64,000 nt of DNA from Taeniopygia guttata. Its lineage: Eukaryota; Chordata; Aves; Passeriformes; Estrildidae. Within the stretch, counting starts at the first letter, position 1, and every line of letters starts with the position of its first letter. The notes under the pieces are model-generated. The model was not told where the DNA came from and did no database searches. It saw only the letters and a program-made list of their open reading frames with translations. Location of the stretch: contig NC_133032.1 in the NCBI RefSeq assembly GCF_048771995.1, positions 21,739,501 through 21,803,500 of the forward strand, in the 5' to 3' direction. This document shows, piece after piece, positions 13,101 to 26,388 of this stretch. The translations under genes were made by a program, and so were the position numbers.

Positions 13101-16100
13101 TCTCAAAAACAAGAAGACATTTCAAGAAACAAGATCTGGATGTTTTACTCAGCACACAATTTCTTTCTATAACCCAACTTTGCAAGGCACATGTATGCTT
13201 ATCTTCAAGAACAATTAATCACCTCTTTAACAACAGAAAGTTTTTTCTCTGGAACTGGAGATTACTTCTTCTCTTCTGCAGTTCCATACTTGTGTGATTG
13301 TGTGTTTTTTTTCCTTTTCTTTTTATTTCTTTTTATTTTTTTTTAATTAACATTTCCTCTATTATTTTTTTCCCTGTCATATGTAATGCAACCATGCAAA
13401 GTTTTCTTTCCTAAAGATGGGTGGCAAGGAGAAAATTATTTAAATTATATGGTGGGGGAATAAGCTATAAAAATAGCAACATATTCCTAACTTTTTAACA
13501 AGAATTTTTATTTGTGAGACATTAACAATTCTCTGGAGGCCGAAGGACTAAGTACACATAAAATTGAACCCAGCTTTTTAATTGTTTTTCTTCTATAAAT
13601 GAATTACATAACTTTCTGAAAACCACAAATTAGCACCAAGAACCTGCAAAAACTGCAAGTAAACAAAAAGAAAAAAAAGAAATAAAAAGGCCACGAAAAA
13701 CTTTATCCTTCCCAAGTTTTTGGGATATCTTTTGAATAGCCATTGAATTTTAAATGTTTATGATCATGGCAAAAATGCTGCCACATGTTGCAAATGTGGA
13801 AAATACTACCAATATTTTTAAAATATTTGAATAGAAAATGCTCATCTCTTAATCAGACATTTAGAGCCTGCATGTGTTGCCTGTAAAGCCAATGCAATGA
13901 TTCTGATCTCCACAAAAACCATGATTCAGCCCTAGCATTGGCTGTAGTGGTGCTTTTTGGATCTGAGTTCTAGGAAACAAAATTCTAGAAATATAATTCA
14001 GGAACTGGAGAATTCAGTTTGGATGTATTTCACTTGCAATACTTGAAAGGAATCTAGTCACTTCCATAAAGATAATGTCATGTTTTTTATAAGGGTCACT
14101 CATGAAGATTCATTTTTTCACAAGGCTTCCAGCTTGTTTGTCCATAGGAAGACTAAATCTTGAAGACTATCAAGATTTGATAGCTAAATTTCTGACAAGC
14201 AGTGAACTAAGTGCCTATGTATGCAAAAACCACTCATCTGATGAACACACCCTGATTAAATAGATGGTTCACTAGAACAAAGAGAAGAAGTAAGAACTGG
14301 GAAGGGGGATTAATGAATCAAGTGTTTTTTCAAGCTAGTACTTTTCTTCCTGAGTCCTTTTCCTGCACTTTAAAAAAAACTTCATCCTAGAATAGTCTAT
14401 CAATAGCATGAGTATTCACAACAGAGTGGACTTTGATACTTTCACTGTTAAGATAAATCTTCCATTGACATCAGTGAGTTTGACCCTGAAATACAATTTT
14501 CTCATTGTCTGGTCAGAGACCAGCTTTGCTGTCCACTTCATGTGATGCACACCATCTAGATCCTATTTATTTAGGATCCAGAATGAGAAGTGAGAGTTGC
14601 AGAAAATCTGTTCTGAACTACTGTAGTTTAATTTGGATATTTGTGGATTCAGTGGAGAGCCAGCAAAAGTGATCTAGTTATGGAATAAGAATGTTAGCCA
14701 TTGTCCATTAGGCCCTGGCCACATAATTTTTCAAATACAAATAATCTGTTGTGACTATGAAAAAACAGGGTTGGGTTTTGGTTTGCCTTTTTTTTCAAAA
14801 CAAAAAACCTTTTACATGTCATTTGGACATCTGTTCTTACAAAGAACTTGTCCAATATTTGACCTTAAACTTTGTGGAGTAGCCTTCTACACCCCCCAGA
14901 TTTAATTCCTTCCTTTCAGTATGTGCAAGGCAGGAGATTAAGCAGCTCAAGGATGCTTAATCATGGCATTCTGGTCTATCACCCACAGAGTGGTGTGGGA
15001 GTCTTCTGCAGATATCCACAGCAGCAAGAAAACAGCTGGATTACTGTCATAATAGTTTGTGCGAGGAAGATAAAAAGAGCACTAGCAGAAAGAAGACTAT
15101 CTTAGAAAATATTGCAGTATGAAGTTAGGGTATGTTATGGGAAAGTAGAGAAGCCATCATTAGAGTTTAAAACCTACTGTATTGGTGACCACTATAAGTT
15201 ACTCAGAAAAAACTTCCTTGCTCAGCCTATGGCTCTGAATATCCTCATTAGCAGTTCTATAGCTTCTCCATTTGATTTTGTACTTTTCATTAGAAAATTC
15301 TTCCTTTATGAATTTGTAGATTTGCAAGTTATTCTTTGGCATGCTGCTTACACAGAGGAAGTTGCTCAGTAATGCTGTGGTCCCTTTTATTTACTCCTAA
15401 GTTCAGTTGTTTCTGGTCAGCCATTAATAGATAAATATTTTACTATCTGGTTTTCTTTATCTACTATATAGAAGGGTCTGGCAGCTGCAGAGTCCTCTTC
15501 CTACCCTTCACTCCATGACCTAACACGCCCTCACCCCAGAGATTAGTGTTACAATATTCCCTTGTATTTTAACACTCCCTCATTCTTCAGGAACACCTAT
15601 TACATCAAGTTCTCCTTTCATGGTCATACACTCTGCCTTCACCTGTTATTTTAAGTTTGTGGTATGCAGACATTGGTATTACTTATTTTTGGCCATCTAC
15701 CTATTTTTAAACAACTCCTCTGCTTAGTTCCCTTCTTCGGAATATACCACTATGATTTCAGTTTAGTTAGACTCAATGTTATCCATCATCCCTGTTCCCA
15801 CCTTGTAGAACTGGATACAGAGTTAAGATGCTAATGGGGGGAAGATATGTGGAAATGGAGACACTCTTTTACCCAAAGACATGACTACCCAGTGCAGACA
15901 ATTCACTGCCTGATCCTGCATGCTGCAATGAGATCAGAGCTCTGTGGCCACAAACCCCTTTCCATAATTAGATAAGGGCTGCATTTTCCCTTGGAAATGT
16001 CCCTATTTATCACCAAGACATTTCAAAGCTCAAAAGCTCACTTTTCTTTCTTCCCCCCCTCCAACTTTTTTTTAAGCAATGGGACAGCTGATTTTTCTTA

Positions 16101-17879
16101 GCAATTCTTTCCCTGTCAGGAAAATGATAATGAAAAACAATTTCTACTTTGAATTTTTTTCAGCTATTCCATTACTGAACCTTCCATTGGCTCACTGGAA
16201 ACTGCGAGAGAGGGTTTGATTCTTTTCTGTGGAAAGAACATGGAAAAAACCTTACTAGGCTTTTTGTAGCACAAGAACAATTTTTCTTTCATCCAGGATT
16301 TTGCTTCAGTTTTGTATAACATTTCTTTGAAAATACATGTCCCAATTTCCTTTTAAACGTCTTGATTCTGTTCTGCTACTGAAAAGGCTGCAGATGGAAG
16401 GGGAGAACCAGGAACTCCCCATGTCAATCAGCTCTATTCATTCAATGACTGTATTTATTAGTTTCATTAAAAACATATTGAGCAGGCCTGTTTCTTCACG
16501 CCTACACAATCCTGACTCCCTTGCCATCCCCCTGTCAGTAAGGGCTCTATCCTGAGGCCTCTCTCAGCTTGAGATTCCACATGAAACACGAATTCAAGAG
16601 GATATCACATGCTTTTAGGTCTTGTTGGAAAGACTTCACACAGCTTAACAGCTGTGGAGTGGGAGGGGGACAGTTAGATGAGGAAAAAATAAGTACTTGA
16701 GATTAACAGATAATTCATTTTTTTAAAGAGAAATGGAAAGAAAAACTCTATGTAAAGCTTGGAAAGTGTCTCCATTGCTACTGCTATCACTGAAATGAAT
16801 GAACACGTAACATCTCACCAGCACATTGCTCATAAACTATGGTTTTGTAGGAAATAAAGCACTTTGGGCTGCCATCAGACAAGGGAGCAGTTCTCGGAGA
16901 AGAAGGCTGGTAATTTGCTACATTTGTAATGCTGAGGCATGGACTGGTCCCCTTCAGAAAATATTATGTTCTCTATATACCGCCTCCTGTTATTAAAATC
17001 AGAACTATGTGGAAGAGCAGAACCACAACAGGAGACTGCTACTTATGGGGCAAAAAGAATGGGTGCCAACACAAGTACTAAAACTATACTGCCTGTCTTT
17101 TAGTACTTTTGTTGGTGCCCTTTAAAAAAAAAAATTGTTGTATGGCAAAATACAAAACATTTTGTAGGAATCAAAAGATCTCCATATGCACAACTGAGAA
17201 TTAAGGTTGCAGTTTAAGTGCTACTGAAGTTGAAAACCTCCCTAGTAGCTTTAGTGGTCTTTAGTTCAGACATCAGGCTAGAGATGACTTTTCAGAAAAA
17301 GAAACTTCTTTCTGTATTCAGCCCTGAGAGTAAGCTATAAAATCTATCTACTCAGCCACATTGGAACTTAACATCTTCATCTCTTTGGAAATGATCTCTC
17401 TTTCCATAACCATCAGATTAGATAACTGCTACCTAAAAACCCTAGTGTCCCTTTTCTTAAATACATATGGACCACAAAAATCAACACCTACACCCTTACA
17501 ATTCTTTAATGAAGGAAGAGACTGGAGGTTGCACTAATGCCCTTAAAGCACCCCAAAGACATATCACATACAATCTCCTCCATACATACCCTTTTTTCTT
17601 AAGTGGGTCATAGTGTATTAATCCACAGTGTGTTACAAAACCATGGTACTTTTTTGTCTTTTATAGCAATAGAGAGTCAAAGACATAGCAAAAAAGATAT
17701 GCTTTCTACCAAACAAACAAAAAAAAAAACCCCTTAGTATTACTTGCCCTGTCCTCAAAATGTTTGATTTGCACAGCCACTGTTGACAGACAATCCTTAG
17801 CACTGCTTCCTTTTCAGATGATTGAGCAGAGGTGTAATAGCATCACAAAATACATATAAGTATCACATCAGCATGGCCT

Positions 17880-18485
17880 CAGCCAAGATTGAATATACAT
17901 GCATCCTGATATTTACATGTCCTTGTGTGACAAAAAGTTAGCCCTACTGAGACAGGGAGCTCATCACAGTTCACAGGCACATGCTTGGCCCTTCCCAGGT
18001 TACACACAGCCCCTGAGTGATGTATCACACAATTCCAACGAAGAACACAGCAGAGAGGACAAAGGCGGGGGGCGGGGGGGAAAGAACCACAGCAAGCCAT
18101 GCTTTCACATACAGTATTGGTAGTCTGCCACAGCACATACCACGGTCAAGAATGCAGAGACCATCACCATAAAATTTCAGAAGGTTTCAGGCATCTGCCC
18201 AAAGTAGCATCACTTCAGGAGGCTGCAAGCATCTGCCCCTTTTGCTCTTTAGCCCAACCTTTTATCCCCTCCTGTTCATGCATTGCACCGTGTGCCCTCT
18301 GTTCCTGTGGTGACTGGTCAGTGCACCTGGGCACTCCATGGCTCATTGCTGTCAGTGCTGCTCACTGACCCACACAGCTGTAGCCTGTTAGGGATGAGGC
18401 TCGGCTGCAGTCCCACTCCCAATAACCACAAACTGTGTACCTACAGCAGTTCACTTACCTGGTGCTGCCACTGAAGGTATCACTT
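17880..18485 (-). mobile_element. Possible solo LTR
   Basis: This GC-richer island inside AT-rich DNA has, on the minus strand, a TATA-like ATAAAAGG (18258-18265) followed by a C- and G-rich stretch that includes the G-run block at 18064-18080. The arrangement resembles avian retroviral LTRs. No poly(A) hexamer, terminal TG...CA pair or target duplication could be confirmed by eye, and the limits are rough. Confidence 0.25.
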
Positions 18486-21400
18486 CGGCACTTTGGCAGT
18501 CAAATAAGGAGAGCTTGATGTTTAACAGGATATAACTTGATTGAAGGCAATACAAACCAGGAATCACATGGTGTTGTAAACAGGTTAGCAGACAGGTGAG
18601 ACCAGGGAAATCAGTCTGTAGCCTCTGTGTCTTTGGAATCTGAAAATTTCTTTAATGCAGGTACCTGTGTCTGGTAGAAGAATGCTCATCCCTGGTTTAG
18701 GAAATTAATGGGAGGCTAAAGACTCCAAATACCAATAATTGGTATATAATAGGTATTGAGTTCTACAGTGAATTTGGACTAAAGTGATAGGTTTACAGAG
18801 GCACAGGAGTATCTGGCTTGACACACAAGATTTCTTAATACCACACTTGTATTACACTCAGGAGAGCTTTGTTCCTCTCCTCTCTGACATTGCTTAACTA
18901 TAGGAGTGGGGTAGGAGAATGTTAGGGATTGTACTACCACCAAAAAGGTAAGGAGGGAACATAAAAATTCTCATATCCCTAAGTACCCGTGTCTGTACAC
19001 ATGTATAAATACATATGCACGTATGTGGGTTCACAGAGAAAGCAGTGATGATGTTGATGGGGACTAGCTGCTCACTCTGACAGTTGCCAGCACACAAAAT
19101 ACATATCAGTCTGGCTCCTAATAGGTTTGTATCCCCTTGCACAGCTGGAGATGCTTGGCACAGGTAAGAGCAGCTACAATCAATAAGCCTTAAATTTAAG
19201 TGGTACAGAAAGTGGTTTCAAATAGTTCAAATAGTTCTTTTGGGTCAGCTGTGGGGCATAAGGCACATAAAGGAAGAATCATAAACATCTTTGACCTATC
19301 AAGTATTTTCACCAGCCATAGTTTTTCACCAAACAAAGCAAAACAAAAAACTTCATAAGTATAAAGTGATTTTGGCATCAGACTCTCCTTGTTTGCAGTC
19401 TGATCACACTGTAAGACAACTGGCACCATAATCAACTGAATAAAAATTATGGCACAGTCTGAGGGTCACATCCTTTTACTGCATTTTTCTGAAACCAGTT
19501 ACAAATTCTTTTCAGAAAAATCAACACAAAGAAAAAATAAATTTCTCTGGGCCTTACTGAAAAACTAGTTGCTGTACTTATAACAAAGTGTATTGTACCT
19601 ATGGCTAGAGTTACATGGAATTGGTTTTGGTGAAGGGGAGATGCTGTTCCCAGCTTGGTGTCAAAGTCAACTCAAGTCCCGTGCAGATTAGGCTGTAAAT
19701 GCCTAGAAACTGGATTTAGCATTCAATTCAGCAATTAACAAATGACAGTTCAAACCATCCCCTTAAGCTTGGCTACTGTCAGTAGAAACTCTTTCCCCAC
19801 TGCTTATTGTTAATGCCTGAACTTCTGTTAAGTGTACCATCTCTAGTCTCCCCATGGTCACAGCAGAATCACCCAGGAAAAATGTCTACACAGATATTAA
19901 TACCTTTTTGTGTGTCTGCTAGAGCCATGGAGCAAGTGAATTCCACTGGCATTCTGTATTTATGCTGTTTATATTTACCTAAAATGTCTGCAGTGGCATG
20001 GGTACAATCTGGCTCTTCCACATCCTCCTACAGTTCCCGACCATACAGCTTCTCATAACATCTTGCTCTAAACAGTATCAAACTTGAGCAGAGATTTTTT
20101 TTTGAATGTTTTGTCTTCATTGTCCTCTTCCTCCCTTTCTCTTCTGTTAAAAAAAAAAAAAAATTAAAAAAGCAATAAGGCACTTAAATCTGAGTGTACA
20201 TTTCTCTGTTAAATTGACACAAACATACAAGAAATTTTCTCAGAGCTGTTGACTACTTTTCATCTGTTTAAGCAGCTTCCAAGAAAGTCTTTCCCTATGT
20301 GGGATGTAGGGCACTTCTGAAAAGTGAAGGGTAATCAAAACCCTTTTGCTTAGTGACTCATTGACAATGATTTCTAATTAGGGGCACATTCTCCTCTTGA
20401 TCCCTACCTATATAACGTAAATCCAGTACCATCAAAGAGAAAGCTGCCCTCCCTAAATTTGTCAGGCAGCACCAGGGGCCGGTCTTTTGCTCAGGGGCTG
20501 AACAGAATTGCTAAGCCTCTGGAAGTTTCTTTCACAGGCCCACTGCTGTGGGTCAGCTTCCTTCCAGAGCATGTGTGTAGCTCTTGCTGCCAGCAACAGC
20601 CAGTGCAGGAGGTGGCAGGGGAAGGAGGAGGCCTGCCCGGCCTGGCGGCCATCCCGGCCACTGCTGGCACAGCTGACATCTGGAAGCGCCGTGTTGGACA
20701 TCTGACACACCAAGCTGAGGTGGCCCAGCTGTCGAGGGCTGCATTCAGAAAGCAGAGCAGCTACTTCTCACACTGCAGATCAGTAAATTTTGGTCAATAC
20801 CTGGTCACAGTGACACAGTTCCGGTGATCTCCTGGCGCTCCCCTCACAGACAGCTCTGGTCATCAGGAGAGCCTGAGACAGCTGCTGGAAGGAATGGCAC
20901 CGTGTGGCAGAGCTGGCAGTGCTCGTGGGGACACAGAAACACACCTGGAGCCTCCTGGGGCTGCCTGCTCAGCACAGCTTACAAATGACACCACTGAAGT
21001 CTCTTATCTTTGTCCACACAATCTCCTAAAACAGCACCCATGTCTCTGCCTTTGAGCACCCACTGGTCCTCGGTCCCACCCAGGCAGGGCTGCGAGGGGC
21101 ATCTGACAGGGCCATACCAACAATTTAACAGTAGGGACAGCCAGACTATGGCTCTGTGTTGAGTTTACTAATGAAAATGTGAACTGTGGATGCCTAGATG
21201 GCTGACTTCAATACATACCACGGCTCAGGAGAGAGAGCACCCAGCATCAGGAATGCTGATAAAAAACAGGCAAGGAGGTAATAGCAATGCCCACCACGAA
21301 GAACATGGCAGCATTTTATAATTCTTTGACTACATTTTATTTTTCTTTGGTGAAAATAAACCCCCTCCTGGCTCTACAGAAAGCCTGGACAGCTTTGCAA

Positions 21401-23234
21401 TGGGTGACCCCAAAAGAGTGAGGTAGGGGTGGCAGAAGAGGTGTGACTGAGTCACTGTGCAGGGAGAGGGCACCATGGCTGCCGTGTATGGGACAGTCCC
21501 ACCTGCCGGGGAGGACAGCGCTTCCCTTCTGCCTCAGGGCTCCTGCTGCTGAGGGCACCACTGCCAGCTGCTGAGGCCTGAGCTGAGTGGGGCTGGCTCC
21601 CCGCTGCCGAAAGGTGCTGGATGGGACATGGCAGCTGCACCGGGACACCTGAGGGGAGAAAGGTTCTCGGCCCCGGCTCCCCGCAGGGCTCCCTGTGAGG
21701 CGCCTGAGGGCCCCGCAGGGCAGCAAGGGCAGCTGTCATCCGGCAGCACGGAAATATGGAAAAGGAGAGAAATGAGGAGTGGGCCGAGACGATTTGGGGA
21801 AATGTTTGCAAAATAAGCATCAGAAAATAAAAGCAGGATGGAAACAGTTACGGTTTATTAATTACCATTACTTGGGGTTGCAGGGTGTTTGAGGTGATGC
21901 CTGCATGCTCCTTATGTGACTTTCCATGGAGACAAAGATCTGTAGCTGAGTCCTTATGTTCTGTGCCATGCTGGCAGCTTTCACTGTTTCCCAGAGCATC
22001 AGGTGTTGTTCTTTGATCATGAGGGCTGTGCCCTCCTTCTTATTCCAAATTACCTTCTTTCTAGTAGCTCCTTCTGCACCATAAGCCAGTCACACTATTT
22101 CAGGGTCACAGAAAAGAGGTGGAAAGTAACATTTATTTTTGGGATCAAAATATTCACCTAAGAAGACTAAGGTTCTTATTGCTGATTTTTAGGTACTTGT
22201 ATTTATTTTGCAAGGGTAAGAAGCTATTGTTGAAGGGCAGGAAAATTCCTATTTCTCAAAGATACTTCCTGAATATTCCAAAACACTTTTAAAATGGTAT
22301 TGTCACTCAACTACACTTCGCTTTATTTTTGGGCTTAGGACTAGTTTTCATTACATCAGCTATACTGAATCCTGAGAGGAGAAGGGCCTCCTGATTACCT
22401 CAGTAAATTAGAAACACTAGATAAGATCTTCAAACCAGAAGGCAAACATTTGCCTGGAGTGGGACTCTATTTCCCAGTTCCCATACTCTATGTTACTTGG
22501 GAATCTCAAGTTGAATTCTTGTTCTACCTGTTTGAGATACTTTTGTTCAGTCTGCACCTCCAAAGAGCCCAGCAGAAATTCAGCAGATAAAGGTAAATTT
22601 GACTGAGTTTGGAAGAGTATTCAAAGCCCTGAAGAATTTTAACCTCAAGATTAATTAGCTGCAGCATCTTTGTCTTGTTCACTTTTATTGCCTCTCATCA
22701 CTGAACATTAACCTGACAGAACAGAAGCAGACAATTAATCTGAAACCATGCACAGGGGTACATGAGGAAGGCTCTGTGAAAATAGGATGTGGCTGTTATG
22801 ATTTCAGACAAGAGATTTCCAGAAAATGAAGTCCATGGACAAGCCATGGACACAGAAGGCCCCTGAAAGTAATTATTCCAATGACCTTCGTTAGCTCTCA
22901 GTACCACAGAGGCACATGATGAGGCACTGGAGCTCTTAGTGGATATGGCTTGTGACTAGGCCTTTGGAAAGACTTCCAGCCAGCTGGTCAGTAACTGTTA
23001 ATGAAAAACTGCTTATTTCATCTTAAACCCAGCATCTTAAAAAACCAATTAAACTCAGAAGTGTTACAAATATTTGTAAAAAGCAGTAAAATAACATCAT
23101 TTTGGTGGCAAACCTTTGCTTTCATTGACATTTAATATTTCTCTCCTTGTTTACTCTCATTAGATAAAAGGTGAGTAAAGCCAAAAACAAAAATCATAAT
23201 TAAAAAAAAAAAAGAAAATTAAAAAAAAAATAAG
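18486..23234. other. Intergenic DNA with two GC-rich blocks
   Basis: Mostly unremarkable AT-rich DNA, except for 20459-20960 and 21440-21810, which are markedly GC-richer with scattered CpG. High GC keeps several frames open on both strands (up to 129 codons), but none resembles a known protein. The T-rich run at 20092 and the A run at 20149 are simple sequence. Confidence 0.75.
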
Positions 23235-23640
23235 GGAGAAAAACCTGAGAGAGTTGGGATTGTTCAGCATGTAAAAGAAAAGGCTTTGGGAGAGACCTCA
23301 CTGCAGCCTTTTGGTACCTTATAAGGGCTCATAAAAAGCATGGTGGAGCTTTTTATATGGGCAGATAGTGACAGCTCAAGGAGTAATGGTTTTAAACTAA
23401 AATTGAGCAGGCTTAGATTAAGAACTAGCAAAAAATTCTTTACTCAGAGGGTGGTGAAGCACTGGAACAGGTTGCCCTGGGAGGTGTGGATGCTCCATCC
23501 CTGGCAGTGTTCAAGACAGGCTGGATGGGGCTCTGCATAACCTGACCTAGTGGGTGACATCCTTTCCCATGGCAGGGGGATTGGAACCAGATGAACTTTA
23601 AGATCCCTTTCAGCCCAACTTATTCTATGACTCTATGTCT
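23235..23640 (+). mobile_element. CR1 LINE 3' end, 5'-truncated
   Basis: This carries the CR1 3' region in order: GAGAGAGTTGGGATTGTTCAGCATG, the ...AAGAACTAGCAAAAAATTCTTTACTCAGAGGGTGGTGAAGCACTGGAACAGGTTGCC block in degenerate form, GGCAGGGGGATTGGAACCAGATGAACTTTAAGATCCCTTTCAGCCCAACT, and the terminal TTCTATGACTCTATG. Only the last about 400 bp of the element is present, as expected for 5'-truncated insertions. It lies about 2 kb beyond the proposed KLF7 3' end. The encoded protein fragment is not intact. Confidence 0.93.
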
Positions 23641-25669
23641 TAAAAGTTGTACTAAGTTTGCACATGGTGAGTTTGTATCAGATGAGCTCAACAGAAGGCT
23701 CATATACAGTTTAACCCTAGAAGTAAATGAATTATCCTTTCTTCAGAAAACTCTGTACCCAATAGCAAGAGTTGCCCAAGGTGTGTGACTGTGTACTACT
23801 GAAAAATTTCAAAGAGGAGGAGTTAATTCACTTTCTGTCTTTTCCCTGGCCTCCAGCCCAGGGAAGTGTCTGACAGCTACTCTTGCAGACTAATAACCTA
23901 CTTGCTCCTAAGAGGATGTGTTTGATAGCAAAGCATTGTATTTTCTGAAACTTCCTGGAAAACAACCAGGTTAAATGCTTACCTGTAATTGATAATCATC
24001 TCTCCAGTTGGGTTTCACACTGTACTGTTCTTCAAAAGGTCCTTGGCTGTCCCTTTCACAGCTGGAGAGCACAGGACTAAATTGCACAAGAAGTACCTTT
24101 GTCTGGATGTACAGACATATGCAACTGTCAGACAGATCAAGGTAGGTGAGATGCTAAAAGCTTCCAGAAATTTTCAAGGCAGAAAGAAAGTAAAGGAACC
24201 TAGACCTTTTCTTTACAAGGAAAAAAGCTACAATGTGAAAATTCTATTTGCAGAAATAATTCTGTCAACCATAACTCCATTCATACCTACATCATACTAA
24301 TTCATCCACAACAAAGAGACCATTTTTTCCAGCTATGACAAATGTCTCAATCGCTCAAAGTCTGTGACACCAGGATACCACTGTCACACTGCAGCAGACA
24401 GAACATGATCCAGTTTTGACCATTTGTATCACAAGCTCAAGATCTGGACCTGTGCTGAGCCCTTTTCCAGTGCTCAAGAGCTGTTTCTTAACATACACCC
24501 AAACATTACAAATTACATCCATCATTAAATACCTGGTACAACCCAAGTGACCAAAACAGCCATGGGCATCATTTCTTCACTGTCTTCCAACCTGACCATA
24601 TGGTTTTTCAGAAATGCTTAACAACGCCCCAGTTCCTTTTGCCTTCAACTCATCCCCTGGAGTGAGTTACCTCTGGGTATGTCTCTCTTCATTAGCTACA
24701 GATGGAGTATAAATGGGCAGGTTAGAGTGAACATCTGACTTCTAGATGCAGATGTCAGGAGGGGAATCCTACCCTCTGTCTGTCTGACATAAACAATCCT
24801 AGCAGGTTCCCAATAGGGCAAGTGAGGCATGTTGTCCCAGAAATGAAAGTCAGCCAGCTGGCGTCAGATGGGCCCTATAGAATGTCCTGCTGCAGTGCCC
24901 ACTGAGGTTGCTGCAGCATGTGAGTACAAGGCAGCAAAAACCTAAAGGGATATTGGCCTGTCTTGAAAAAGTAATTTCATTTTATGTCATGACACTGCAA
25001 AGTAATTGCGCTCAAAATAACTGGTTTAACTGCCTAAATACGTTTTTAGTACTTGAGCATACAGGTGGATTCAATTGTGCTTGCAATTTTGAAGACATTA
25101 ACGAGGGAGACTAAATGACTGAGGCGGGGAAAGAGAACAATGCTGCACTCCTGTGAGACAGCCTGACACACGGACTCCAGCACAGCACAAGCTCTCAGGA
25201 GCCTCCAAGTCTAGACCCATTTTGACCACTGACTGACATATGTTGTAAAGCTAAGCATGGAAAATAAAACACAACTGTCCTGTGTGTCTTTTACAAATAT
25301 AATACTGGCTGAAATCTTCAACAAGTGTAAACTATCAAATAACAGAAATAACTGACTCCAAAAGAAGCAGGATTACAAGCCAAATTCAGTCAGCTTTTAA
25401 GAATAAGAACTTCCTTCCTGAGCATCTTTTCCAAAAGCAACATGTGACACAGCATGAATATAAGCAACACTTGAACTGTTACAAAATACATTAAAAATAA
25501 ATTATTTAAATCCAGAAATATTATTCTGATGGGCTAAAGCAGACTTAGAAATTGTATTTTTATGTCAATAACTGTTTACAGAACACTAGCCTTAACTCCA
25601 AAAGCCGTTTAACTCTTCACAGTAGTTTTCATAAGGAAATAATGTACAAGGCACACTAAACACTGTTGG
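23641..25669. other. Intergenic DNA between the CR1 copy and the KLF7 3' end
   Basis: About 2 kb with no gene, repeat or RNA that I can identify. It ends at the proposed KLF7 cleavage region. Confidence 0.7.
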
Positions 25670-25687
25670 GCCAAACACATTCTACAG

Positions 25688-25693
25688 TTTATT
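25688..25693 (-). terminator. Candidate distal poly(A) signal of KLF7
   Basis: Plus-strand TTTATT gives a minus-strand AATAAA. Reading on along the minus strand comes ctgtagaatgtgtttggccc and then agtgtttagtgtgcc. That places a likely cleavage point near 25665-25676 and a GU-rich downstream element at the expected distance. The DNA further left has no similar UTR-like AU motifs. Confidence 0.5.
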
Positions 25694-25919
25694 ACACATA
25701 TTACATTCTTAAATAAAAATGCGTCACATAACATTTTTGCATAGATATCTTACAATATACCAATTTAAAAAAGAATTATGAAACAGACCAGTAACAAAAA
25801 TAAATTTTTTCTTCATTAATAATTTTGTAACATTAACATACCACCATCATATAATACAAATAATATTTTTAAATCTTAAGACTTTTTGTACAGCAAAAAA
25901 ACTGACAAAGTAATATATT

Positions 25920-25942
25920 TATATATATATATATATATATAT
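25920..25942. repeat. TA dinucleotide repeat
   Basis: A simple (TA)n run within the AU-rich distal part of the proposed KLF7 3' UTR. Confidence 0.95.
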
Positions 25943-26127
25943 AAAAAGCTTAAAAAAAATAAAATGTCAAAAAAAGGCAGAACTGAGGGCTACAAGATTG
26001 GGTACTTCTGTGATATATTAGAAATACCAGAGTAGGCCTGAGTGAACGTGACCGAGGGCATCTCTGAAATGCACTTGTCAGACACATCTGGTAAAAGAAA
26101 AATTATAGTGCAAAATGAAAGTCCTTC

Positions 26128-26224
26128 AAGCAATGTTGTTTGTTTTTTTTTGTTGATTTTTTTGGTTTTTTTTTTAATAGGGAGCATTCATACATTTTGT
26201 TGTTGTTATTGTTTTTGTTGTTAA
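26128..26224. repeat. T-rich low-complexity tract in the 3' UTR
   Basis: Repeated TTGTTT and long T runs on the plus strand (A-rich with C in the KLF7 transcript). It is broadly complementary to the A-rich tract at 26307-26388. Confidence 0.85.
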
Positions 26225-26306
26225 ACCAAAATTCCCCAAACAAAAATCTAATGTGTGGTAGAGAGCAAGTTTCAAAGAACAAAAGGGAAAACAGGTAATT
26301 TTGAAA

Positions 26307-26388
26307 AGAAAAAAAAAAAAAAAAACAAAAAGCAAAAAACAAACAAACAAAAACCCACAAACAAACAAACAAACAAAACAAAAAAACT
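26307..26388. repeat. A-rich / CAAA repeat tract in the 3' UTR
   Basis: A run of about 20 A interrupted by a few other bases is followed by several CAAA tetramers (26339-26378). In the KLF7 transcript this reads as a U-rich stretch with GUUU repeats, a plausible binding surface for ELAV/CELF-type proteins. Confidence 0.85.

Larger units (their letters stand above)
1..17879. other. Intergenic DNA, left part
   Basis: AT-rich sequence downstream of KLF7 with no supported gene. The only structures I see are homopolymer and low-complexity runs (5.75, 8.90, 9.23, 10.05, 13.30-13.35 and 17.71 kb). The open frames here are all under about 130 codons, lack recognisable domains and have no codon-use support. 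No CR1 tail or retroviral motif was seen. Confidence 0.8.

Noticed and set aside
20459-20827. 122-codon frame in a GC-rich block
   Set aside because: Several overlapping frames are open on both strands here because of high GC; none resembles a protein family.
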